From assembly GCA_030762175.1 (NCBI GenBank), contig CM060843.1, positions 25,921,001 to 25,985,000 of the forward strand: a DNA stretch of 64,000 nt, given 5' to 3'. Position 1 is the first letter of the stretch. Every line of letters begins with the position of its first letter. Of the stretch, positions 55,906 through 64,000 are shown one piece after another. The notes under the pieces were generated by a model that did no database searches, had not been told where the DNA came from, and saw nothing but the letters and a program-made list of their open reading frames with translations. Position numbers and translations under genes: made by a program. This stretch comes from Metallyticus violacea. Taxonomy: Eukaryota > Arthropoda > Insecta > Mantodea > Metallyticidae.

Positions 55906-58900
55906 TCACACCTTGCTCCAAAAACCACAAACACGGATAAAACGGAGCACTCGCTCAACAGCAACCACATCATCTGCAAGTAATTCCTCAATAGAGGAGG
56001 GCAAACCCAGTCTATGTCTAAAAGCTGCCAGATGATGGCATTCAATTAAAATGTGACGCACTGTAAAGGGGTGGTCACAGTGGGGGCAAGCTGGAGCGGG
56101 TTGACCATTAAAAAGGTGAGAATGACTAAAACGGCAATGCCCAATTCTAAGACGAGCTAAAATTACTTCTTCACGACGAACAGCGCGAGAAGAAGTCGAC
56201 CAGTTAAAAGGGGCGGATTTACATTCACGGAGCTTATTAGTTGGGAGTAATTCTCACTCCTCGCGCCAGCGCGAAAAAATGCCTCCACGTAATGAATGTA
56301 TAAAATCCCCGAAATAAAAACGCTGCTCGTACTCAGCAGGGTCCAAAAGAGCGGATTTTGCTGCAACATCTGCGGCCTCATTACCTGCGACTCCGACGTG
56401 CCCAGGCACCCATAGCAGTGTTACCCTGACGCCAGCGTCGTAAAGGGTTAAAACTGCATTCTGGACCATCTGCACAAGTGGGTGGAGGTTGTACAGATTT
56501 CTAAAACTTAAAATTGCACTCAAAGAGTCGGAACATACAACACTGTTCCCTAGCCCCTGTTCAAAATAAATAAAACCGCCCGATAGATAGCATAAAGTTC
56601 CGCTATAAAAATAGATGTTGCAACGTTAAGACCGTACGTAAAACTTGCCCCATTTAAAACAAAAGCACATCCTACACCTGTGTCACATTTAGAGCCGTCC
56701 GTATAGATAAAATTCCAGCCATTAAAAGAGGATTTGATCTCGCTAAAAGAACAACGAATAATATGTGCTGCGGTCGAAGATTTCGGACAGGACGTGAGCC
56801 CGAGATGAACGGGGGCCTCTGCTAAAATCCAGGGGGGAGAAGAAGTTTCCCCAGCTAAGAAAAAAGCAGGTAACTCCATGTCCAACGTCCGTAAAATCTC
56901 CCGAAAACGAAAGCCAGCGGGCTTAGGAGTAAAAGACCGAGCAGCATAAAAACGATCAAAAGACACATTAAAAAACGGCCCAATCGTGGGATGACGAGGT
57001 TGCGCAGCCAAGCGACAACCGTACGCGGCCAGTAAAACATCCCTACGATAAAACAACGGAGGTTCTCCAGACTCCGCACATAAACTCAACACAGGACTGG
57101 TGGGGAATGCCCCAATGCCAACACGGATACCCCGGTGATGAAGCCGGTTAAGGCGACGAAGCACAGAAGGTCGCGCCGAGCCATAAACCACACAGCCATA
57201 ATCCAATTTGGACCGGATAAGAGAGCGATAAAAACGTAAAAGAACAGTCCGGTCAGCTCCCCAAGATGTGCCACTTAAAACACGTAAAATACAAAGAGAA
57301 CGCTCACACTTGCCTCTGAGTTGCGCTATATGCGATGACCAGCATAATTTCCTATCCAACACCAAGCCAAGGAACCGAACTTCGTCTGCGAAAGAAAGTG
57401 CGTCTGGGCCAAGATGGAGCGAAGGTGGAGGATACTCCTTGTGGCGCCAGAAGTTCATGCAGACGGTCTTCTCTGCGGAGAAACGGAACCCGTGAGAGAC
57501 ACTCCAAGCGTGAAGGCGGTCGAGACAGCATTGGAGGCGGCGTTCCAAGAGACAGGTTCTCCGAGAGGAAAGATAGATGGCAAAATCGTCCACAAATAAC
57601 GACGATTGTATTCCTGGCGGTAAACTTTCGGTGATGGAGTTAATCGCAATGGCAAATAGTGTGCAACTAAGTACCGAGCCCTGAGGTACGCCGTTCTCTT
57701 GAATAAAATTAGATGATAAAACTGATCCCACGCGAACATTAAAAACCCGGTCCTTCATAAATTCCTGAATAAAAACAGACATACGCCCACGTATGTTCCA
57801 ATCGTGAAGCGTTCGGAGGATACCGCCTCTCCAGCAAGTATCGTACGCTTTCTCCAGGTCAAAAAATACGGCAACCGTTTGACACTTGCGCACAAAACCG
57901 TCCATTACATGAGTAGTTAAAGACACCAGATGGTCGACTGAGGAACGATGACGCCGGAAACCACACTGGGCGTTCGTTAATAATTGCCTCGACTCCAACC
58001 ACCACATGAGCCGTCCGTTAATCATTCGTTCCAGCACTTTGCAAACGCAGCTGGTGAGGGAAATCGGACGGTAACTGGAAGGAAGACGTGGGTCCTTTCC
58101 AGGCTTAGGTATGGGAATGACGGTGGCCAATCGCCAAGCGCAAGGAAATGTGCCGTTACACCAAATAAAATTAAAAGTTCGTAATAAAAATGCTTTGCCT
58201 TCTGCTGGTAAATGCTGCAACATGGCAACATGAATGTCGTCAGGTCCCGGTGCGCAATGTCGAGAGGTAGAAAGGGCATGCTCCAGTTCCCTGGCGGTAA
58301 AAGGAACGTTGTAGCTCTCCTGATGGTCGGAGGCAAATGAGAAATCTTTCCTCTCAACCTGCTCCCTTAATGCGCGAAATGTAGCCGGGTAATTGGCGGA
58401 ACTAGAAACATCAGCGAAGGTTCGCCCTAAAACATTGGCGACGTTAACCGGAGTAGTGAGCACTCGATTTAAAACCCTAAGACCGGGTATAGGTGTAAAC
58501 CTTGGTTTGCCAGCAACGCGGCGTAGCCGTTCCCAAACTACGGATGAAGGCGTTGTGCGGTTAAAAGAAGAGGTAAAAGAAATCCAAGAAACCTTTTTGC
58601 TGTCCTTAATGACTCGGCGGCATTTGGCGCGAAGTTGTTTGTAGCAAATCATATTTGCAGAAGTAGGGTGGCGACGAAAAACTCGGAGAGCACCTCGGCG
58701 TGCACGCAACGCATCCCGGCATTCATCGGTCCACCAGGGAACCGGCAAGCGTCTGGAGTGACAAGACGACCGGGGAATAGCCTTATCTGCGGCTGTGATG
58801 ATGACCGTACGGAGGTGCTCGATGGCGACGTCTATAGATGGAAATTCACACCCTGAAAATTCGGCCAAAGAACGGTAGAGAGGCCAATTCGCCTTTTCAA

Positions 58901-59593
58901 AGAGCCATTTTGGCGCGCGCTGTGAATGTGCGTTCGAAGAGAGTACATGAATCTGACACGGAAAGTGGTCACTGGAATATAAATCAGAGATGACGTTCCA
59001 GGTGAAATGTACAGCAAATGAGGCAGAACAGATGGATAAGTCCAAGTGCGAAAAGCTTTGAGTGCTGTCAGAGAGAAAAGTAGGTTCACCAGTGTTGAGA
59101 AGTATAAGATTGTGATTCAGCAAAAAGTCAGCTAAGAGGTTACCTCTTGCACACTCCGTGGTGGAACCCCATAGGGGATGGTGTGCATTGAAATCCCCCA
59201 AAAGAAGAACAGGGGGTGGTAGCTGAGACAAAAGATCGTCCAGGTCAACTGTGGTGATGGTGCCGGACGGAGGTAAATAAACATTGCAGACAGAAAAACT
59301 AAGGCCAGAAAAGTGAACTGTAGCTGCAGCAGCTTGTAAAGGAGTCTGGAGCTGTAGTGAGGTGCTGTACACGTCATTGCGAATTGAAGTTAAACTCCGC
59401 CGTGAACGGGAGTGCCATCTTCGGGAGGGAGATCAAATCTCACCGAAGAGTAACCGCGTAAATTAAAAGAATCACTTGGGCGAAGCTTAGTCTCTTGGAG
59501 ACACACAAGCAAGGGGTCAGTAGAACGTAAAATTAACTCGAGGTCAGGTCTTCGACTACGGAGACCACGCACATTCCACGAAAGGATAGCCAT
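55906..59593 (-). pseudogene. LINE ORF2: APE endonuclease, reverse transcriptase, RNase H (three lesions)
   Basis: Nicks the target, copies RNA by target-primed reverse transcription and removes RNA. The first 67 codons (59593-59390) hold the endonuclease start ILSWNVRGLR and QETKLRP. A single-base frameshift near 59395 moves into a 940-codon frame (59372-56550). Its residues 58-65 LGDFNAHH and 134-138 SDHFP complete the endonuclease; 504-511 FDLEKAYD, 561-569 GVPQGSVLS and 593-596 FVDD are the RT motifs; 889-895 YTDGSK starts RNase H with AELYAIYRA at 924. A second frameshift near 56550 leads to CSDSLSAI and WVPGHVGVAGNEAAD (RNase H). A TGA after SRWREE (near 56254) interrupts the C-terminal zinc-finger-like CPHC-----VRHILIECHH, whose frame ends at 55906. 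Inactive without correction. Confidence 0.9.
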
Positions 59594-59631
59594 TATTAAA
59601 ATGAGATAAAAGAAGCTAAAAATTTACCACC

Positions 59632-60912
59632 TTACTTTTTGGACGGTGCGGGGCGAAACAAACGTCCTTTTTTCAGTCGCGTGGGACTCGGTGGTTTTGA
59701 AGGAGCAGGCACATCCTGCTCCATCACATCCTCAGAGGGAGGGCTCTCCCGCTGAGAAGCATCCACCGATTCCAACGCCTGGAATCGGTTGGATGTAGAT
59801 ATAGGCGGCGACGGCGACCGCCTAGCGGGTTTGCTCCCATCATGGGAGCGTGACCTCCGAGGAGGAGAAGGGCTCTTTTTCTGCTCTACCTGAGTTGACG
59901 ACTTTAAAAATTCTGTACGCGTAAAACTCGTCCTGAACTTAATTTCAGGGGCATTAAAAACAACCGCTTTGGGCTTCACGGTAGAGCGCTTCGGAGAACT
60001 AGGCGTAGGTTGGACCCGTGTAAACACAAGATCGCAAGTCTGCGTACTGATATCGCACTTCTTGGGCGCAAAAGAAGCTGCTGCGCTGTAGGTGCCGGTC
60101 TTAGGCACGACAGGTTGGCGAGACTGGAATCGCTTCCGGGCTTCAGTAAAGGAGAGTTTTTCCTTCACCCGGATCTCTTGGATACAGCGCTCCTCTCGAA
60201 AACGAGGGCAATCGCGGGACGAGGCTGGATGTCCACCGCGGCAGTTGACGCAGACAGGAGCAGATGGGCATGCTCCCTCGTGACTTGCTTCACCGCAGGT
60301 TGCACAGATGGGAACGGCACTTTTACAGGATATGCGAGTGTGTCCAAAACGCTGACACTGGAAACATCGCAACGGGCTCGGGATATACGGGCGCACTTCT
60401 ATCACCTCGTAGCCCGCCTTGATCCTCTGCGGCAAATCGACCCTGTCGAATGTGAGGAAAAGTGTCCGGGTCGGCTGTAATTCCCCCTCTTTCCTTGCCT
60501 GCACACGATAAACTGAGGTGACCTCTTGGTCTTCCAGACAGCTCTGGATTTCCGGGTCGGACATTCCGTCTAGAACATTTGTTGTAATAACTCCTCGCGA
60601 CGAATTCATGGTCTTATGTTTCTCGACACGGACGGGATATCCGTGGAGTAGCGTCGCCTTTAGCAACGAGTTGCTTTGAGACAGGCCAAGTGTCTCCACT
60701 AAAAGTGATCCGTTGCGTAGACGGGTACAGGACTTAACGGGCCCAGCTATGGCATCAATGCCCTTCTGAATCTTAAATGGATTTACGGTCGTAAACGACT
60801 GAATCTCTTCAGTACGACTAATAACTAAGTAACGAGGGAAAGACTTCTCGATTACTTGTTTTACGTCAACTCTTTTGCGTTTAAAATGTAAAGGATTATC
60901 TTCCAGTACCAT
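59632..60912 (-). CDS. LINE ORF1, gag-like nucleic-acid-binding protein
   Basis: An intact 426-codon ORF. ORF1 proteins of I-like LINEs bind the element RNA and act as chaperones in the ribonucleoprotein. Residues 1-180 form an RRM/gag-like region (basic KRKRVDVKQV near residue 11, TLFLTFDR near 150). Three CCHC zinc knuckles follow at about 183-198 (CFQCQRFGHTRISC), 203-215 (CATCGEASHEGAC) and 221-235 (CVNCRGGHPASSRDC). The C-terminal 190 residues are Ser/Pro/Arg/Lys-rich and probably disordered. Start ATG at 60912 is the first in frame after the 5' UTR. ORF2 starts 38 bp after its stop. Confidence 0.9.
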   Translation of the reverse strand: MVLEDNPLHFKRKRVDVKQVIEKSFPRYLVISRTEEIQSFTTVNPFKIQKGIDAIAGPVKSCTRLRNGSLLVETLGLSQSNSLLKATLLHGYPVRVEKHKTMNSSRGVITTNVLDGMSDPEIQSCLEDQEVTSVYRVQARKEGELQPTRTLFLTFDRVDLPQRIKAGYEVIEVRPYIPSPLRCFQCQRFGHTRISCKSAVPICATCGEASHEGACPSAPVCVNCRGGHPASSRDCPRFREERCIQEIRVKEKLSFTEARKRFQSRQPVVPKTGTYSAAASFAPKKCDISTQTCDLVFTRVQPTPSSPKRSTVKPKAVVFNAPEIKFRTSFTRTEFLKSSTQVEQKKSPSPPRRSRSHDGSKPARRSPSPPISTSNRFQALESVDASQRESPPSEDVMEQDVPAPSKPPSPTRLKKGRLFRPAPSKK

Positions 60913-61354
60913 AGCGATTTATTCCTCCACCATTGCAACCGTCTCCGATGGCGGGCTGCTTCCTGGGCGCCACCCCGGCTTAGGTTACTGGCTCTGGCCT
61001 GAACCAAGTAACCTCAGGGTCACACCTTCCTGTGGGCTGACGAAGGGACCCAATCGCCTGCAGGAAGACTACAGCTCATGCAATGGCCCTTCCCCGGGCC
61101 TGGCCTTTACCAGGGGATACGCTCCCGTCCTACATGATAACCCTGTGCTGGGAGTTACGCCGTTACCCAGTCACATTTTACCGCGTCAAACACGGGGGCA
61201 CCCATCAGACAAAGAACAGGGAAGTAGGACTAATAAAACAATAAAAGAGGCGAAATAAAAAGGAGTCAAACGCGCTGAGCGCGGACCTGAGGGAGCAGCT
61301 CGGGTGCCTCGGGGTCGCTACGCCCCGTACCCAATAAATTAGGCCCCTGAGGGG
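60913..61354 (-). other. LINE 5' UTR
   Basis: GC-rich leader of the LINE, starting with a ccccctcagggg-type end at the target duplication. No upstream ORF of note on the minus strand. The plus-strand ORF at 60875-61258 is a shadow. It presumably holds the internal promoter, which cannot be recognised by eye. Confidence 0.6.
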
Positions 61355-61780
61355 GCCGGTCTTCCATAATTTCTCCTTTCACAAGATCGATGTTTTCAGA
61401 AGTGAGCACCTCCAAGGGCCGACCTGCATGCTATTCGTCTTCAATGCTTTCTCGACCCATTCAATAAAGTTTGGCCCATTCTTTTACGGTGGAATATGAG
61501 GGGGGTGCTTCCCATATACATCTCTAATCGCTATTTAATTTTTTGAGTAAGTCCTTCTTTTGTGGAGAACATAGTATCAACTCGAAACTGCATTTTGAAC
61601 ATGTCAAAATTTTCTACACATAGCCTTCTTTAACCAAATATATCTGAAAAAATGATCAAGGCGGGGCGGAATTTACAATTGCAATTATTTACTTTACAGA
61701 TAAGGTATAGCACAAGATAAGGCTTTTATGAAGATCATAATCCTTATCGACGAGGCCGGAAACTTATGAACCTACCCTCG

Positions 61781-62680
61781 TACATTGAAACGGTGCACAA
61801 TTATTTGGTAGCTGTCATGAACAGCACACTAGGGTCCTCGCTCTGGAGAAAAGACAAGAAAGGAATGATGAACACATGCTCACTAACTGAAGAAACTAAG
61901 TTTCTTAATGATTATATCAAAGAAAGGAAAGTTGTACAGCTGATGGAAAATTTTTCGAATACATTCTTTAATCAGGAAAATCTGCTCTTGAACAATGTGA
62001 GCGTTACCATTAAACGCTCGCCTTCTTCGCCCATTTCTCATCTTTTGTCGTACATAAAGGACTTTAAAGCCTACCTGGACATACTTTCTACTGGATTGAT
62101 TTTGAAAGCTGTGAGACCGTTCCTAACCATCAAGTTTGCACACCAGGCGGTGTTAGCAAAGAGTAATGCCTGAAACCTTCTCAAAGATATAGGATTTCAC
62201 GCTCTCAACATTCCAAAATGGGTTATTACCATGACTTTCTACGACGTTTTCATAGATCAAATCCCCAGAAGGGCTGTTGTGGCTAATGTCTCTGACCAGG
62301 CATACAATTGCAGCATTAACAACACTTTATGCTGAATTTATTTCAATTGTTTGTGAAAGGACAGCTTTTCCCCTTACAACACCTGGAGCCCAAATTTGAT
62401 GGTGGACATTTTCTGCAATGTTTTCAATCTCTTCAAGTTGGCCTCGGGATACACTTTAAGGACGAAAGGCATTCGCATTTCCAGATATCAATATTCTCAC
62501 GGCTACATCATTATGTAGCCGATATGAGTGCCAACGAGTCCTACATTTCTGAACAACCGTTTCCATAAGTATAGGTTTTAAAGAACAAACTCCAGAACAT
62601 ATTAATCTGCTGGTGTTGGCGGAAGTACATTGCACTAATGAAATTCATGCTAACCGGACCGTTTTGATATCATTACTATG
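61781..62680 (+). pseudogene. Polinton major capsid protein, 3' part
   Basis: Continues the capsid gene after the mariner. The open frame to 62173 reads YIETVHNY at the junction, then SLWRKDKKGMMNT, RKVVQLMENFSNTFFNQENLLLNNV and KAYLDILSTGLILKAVR. These correspond to the family's YIETLL-YG, a KD--GHMD segment, ---VDM-G-LH-DLF-QD--LLNGV and a predicted second jelly-roll strand region. Later frames give NLFQLFVKGQLFPLQHLEPKFDGG (62332-62405) and EQTPEHINLLVLAEV...NEIHANR (62585-62665), the C-terminal end (L-FA-ALP-TVNV-VYAEF-N-IEI---R). Frameshifts and stops from 62173 onward. Confidence 0.8.
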
Positions 62681-62699
62681 TTACAAATATGCCGGTTTC

Positions 62700-63143
62700 T
62701 ATCTAAGTGCTCCTCTATTCAATTTCACGTTTTAGCCATGTGCGCCTATGAGCAAATGCCTTTGGTAAACTTGCATGTTTCCTATAGCAGTTGTCGTTCA
62801 CATTGATTGTAGCGTGGAACGAAGGAAACATTGGGTCTTATTTGTTGCAAAGAACTGGCGGGGAGAATATTTCGATAGCTATGCTATTGATCCTCTTTCG
62901 GTTCATTTCTAAATTGTCTAAATCATGCTATACAATGGACTAATAACACTAGAAGGTTGCAAGTCGAGGCCAACACTACCTGTGAACATTACATCAATGT
63001 TCATTATCTCACCGCTGCTGCAACTTGTGCAAGGAGAATTTTTTTGTAAATTCAGCATAAGTGATTTTAATCATAACGATGACGTGATTCGAAAAACCTA
63101 CAAGGAAGTATGTCTTAGCAAATGCTCACAAACTACACTTTAG
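62700..63143 (+). pseudogene. Polinton adenovirus-type cysteine protease, broken
   Basis: Would mature capsid proteins. VHIDCSVERRKHWVLFVA (about 62800-62850) contains the catalytic His in the HW motif. RGEYFDSYAIDPL (62860-62900) is the conserved FDSYG region. Catalytic Cys is seen as TTCEHYINVHYL in a shifted frame near 62970-63010 (family ST-CGHYC--YL), so one frameshift precedes it. The tail FSISDFNHNDDVIRKTYKEVC (63049-63111) matches the family's C-terminal FS--D---ND-IV--FV segment. Last recognisable gene of the Polinton. Confidence 0.75.
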
Positions 63144-64000
63144 AGGTGCAAATCATTAAAGGCTAGTATCGATACGAATTGTGCACTTGCGATGTATACA
63201 GCGCGGTTACATTTGTGCCGTTAACTCTGGTATTTTCACTTTTTTAGAAGGCGCATGAGACACCACACGTCACGCTCTGCCAGTTACTCTCAGAGAGGTA
63301 AACAGGTAAGTCGTCATCATCATTATGTGAGCGCGTGTGGCTACTTGTCAATGAAATAGTGCGCTACAAATAGATCGTTCATGTTTATAGTGTCATACAA
63401 CGCAGTCCCGAGGTGACGACCCACAGCAACAGGACGAAGCGGCGAGACCTGGAACTCTATCGCATATTGTCTTCTTGAACAGCAACTAGACCGAGTTAAC
63501 GTGGGTTGGTTTTCGCCTATGCCGTCACAACATTGTGGTGACCGTAGGTATACAACGAAGCACGGTGGTTCTGGGTTCGACAGAGTGGCAGAACTCCTTG
63601 AGGCAATACCTGTTTTGACTCGACCTCTAAAAGAATGGAAGCTAAGCAGTCGATTATCCATACTTTTTAAACATGTATTGGCGTCAATAAATATTATCAT
63701 CAAAATGGACGGACGGTGCATTACTCCAAACATGGAGGAATGGAGGACACTAGAAAGTCTGCAGCGAATGGTCACGGGCACCATCTATCATAAGAAGGAA
63801 GAAGAGATAGAAGTACAAATTCAAATAACAGATATCGCAAATATTTGCTTAAATCTCCCCTTTCCGATGAGTCATTTGAGAAAATGAATTACACTCAATA
63901 ACAAGATACATTCGTCTTGCCACCCTTCATGTGTACTTGGAGATGGAACATTTTCTAAAGTCGCAATTCACCAAAGAGTTGAAACTCCGAGCCGGAAAAA
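63144..64000. other. Right flank; two overlapping antisense ORFs, unrecognised
   Basis: A plus-strand ORF (63501-63887, 128 codons) and a minus-strand ORF (63784-63341, 147 codons) overlap over about 280 bp. Neither shows a motif I recognise. The plus ORF is acidic/basic mixed with an Ile/Glu-rich end. They might belong to the Polinton's right end or flanking DNA. The window ends before this can be judged. Confidence 0.25.

Larger units (their letters stand above)
55422..61354 (-). mobile_element. I-clade non-LTR retrotransposon, nearly full length (5.9 kb)
   Basis: Complete layout on the minus strand: 5' UTR (61354-60913), gag-like ORF1 (60912-59632), ORF2 with endonuclease, RT and RNase H (59593-55906), 3' UTR ending in a stem-loop and an (ATC)n tail at 55422. 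The target duplication gccggtcttccat flanks it (55409-55421 and 61355-61367; the first base may be chance). Coding parts are visibly GC-richer than the surrounding DNA and only three inactivating lesions were found in ORF2, so the insertion is comparatively recent. RNase H in ORF2 and a CCHC ORF1 place it with I-like elements. Confidence 0.93.
54952..61780 (-). mobile_element. Mariner (lineage 2) nested in the capsid gene and split by a LINE
   Basis: Starts cgaggcca (degraded left TIR, with attccggtct) and ends with an intact right TIR taagtttccggcc complement up to 61780. TA flanks both sides (54950-54951, 61781-61782). Minus-strand transposase pieces: N-terminal helix-turn-helix remains at about 61370-61600, then EDRRLKVTEIAARLGPS and LLLHDNAPVHTVLVAKEAV, SPDLAP at 55440-55158. 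Without the LINE it would be about 0.88 kb, so it also has an internal deletion of roughly 0.3 kb relative to the copy at 27374-28583. Inactive. Confidence 0.9.
46100..63143 (+). mobile_element. Polinton/Maverick relic, with three nested younger insertions
   Basis: A run of plus-strand, inactivated genes whose identities and neighbourhood are diagnostic of a Polinton/Maverick: protein-primed PolB, packaging ATPase, small conserved protein, chromodomain integrase, minor capsid, YYLNQA-type protein, double jelly-roll major capsid and adenovirus-like protease. About 17 kb is spanned; subtracting the mariner+LINE (6.8 kb) and the SINE leaves about 10 kb, shorter than the usual 15-20 kb. Terminal inverted repeats and a 6-bp target duplication were not identified, so the end positions are approximate: the left is set by the promoter, the right by the last protease match. 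All genes carry stops or frameshifts, so the copy is dead. Confidence 0.9.

Noticed and set aside
56550..61258. Many ORFs antisense to the LINE (for example 60010-60480 and 60875-61258 plus strand)
   Set aside because: Shadows of the LINE's GC-rich coding strand; none shows a domain of its own.

Overview
The window looks like transposon-rich intergenic DNA from an animal, most likely an arthropod and probably an insect. It is AT-rich outside the elements. It carries many tRNA-derived SINEs, several mariner/Tc1-type DNA transposon relics, hAT-like scraps, an RTE-like LINE tail, an I-clade LINE with an RNase H domain, and a decayed Polinton/Maverick. I found no convincing host protein-coding gene, no functional tRNA or rRNA gene and no CRISPR array. 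The species cannot be fixed from this sequence.

Layout. 1-26 kb: AT-rich DNA with seven copies of one SINE family (called SINE-A here), an IS630/Tc1-type transposase relic (4.7-5.4 kb), DDE and hAT relics, an RTE-like LINE 3' fragment (23.0-23.75 kb) and microsatellites. 26-40 kb: two different mariner lineages side by side (one 1.2 kb copy still has both terminal inverted repeats and its TA duplication), a 47-bp perfect inverted repeat around a TA tract, further mariner/DDE relics, a second SINE family (SINE-B) and two copies of an unclassified ~1.2 kb repeat (family D, 30.1-31.3 and 37.8-39.1 kb). 40-46 kb: mostly unrecognised AT-rich DNA with a CGGBP1/hAT-like relic, a basic coiled ORF remnant and a ~20-bp minisatellite.

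46.1-63.1 kb is the main feature: a Polinton/Maverick relic with its genes in one orientation. A promoter with CArG, CRE and TATA motifs is followed by a small first ORF, protein-primed DNA polymerase B, FtsK/HerA-type packaging ATPase, a small conserved Polinton protein, an integrase with a C-terminal chromodomain, minor capsid (penton-like), a small YYLNQA-type protein, double jelly-roll major capsid and an adenovirus-type cysteine protease. Every gene carries stops or frameshifts, but the order and many motifs are readable. Replication (PolB), integration (INT) and virion assembly (ATPase, capsids, protease) functions are all represented.

The Polinton has itself been invaded. A SINE-A copy sits in polB with an 11-bp target duplication. 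A mariner sits in the major capsid gene at a TA, and an almost complete I-clade LINE (5.9 kb, minus strand) sits inside that mariner with a 12-13 bp target duplication. This gives a relative order: Polinton, then mariner, then LINE. The LINE and SINE-A end in closely similar 3' stem-loops, which suggests that an I-clade LINE of this type mobilises the SINE.
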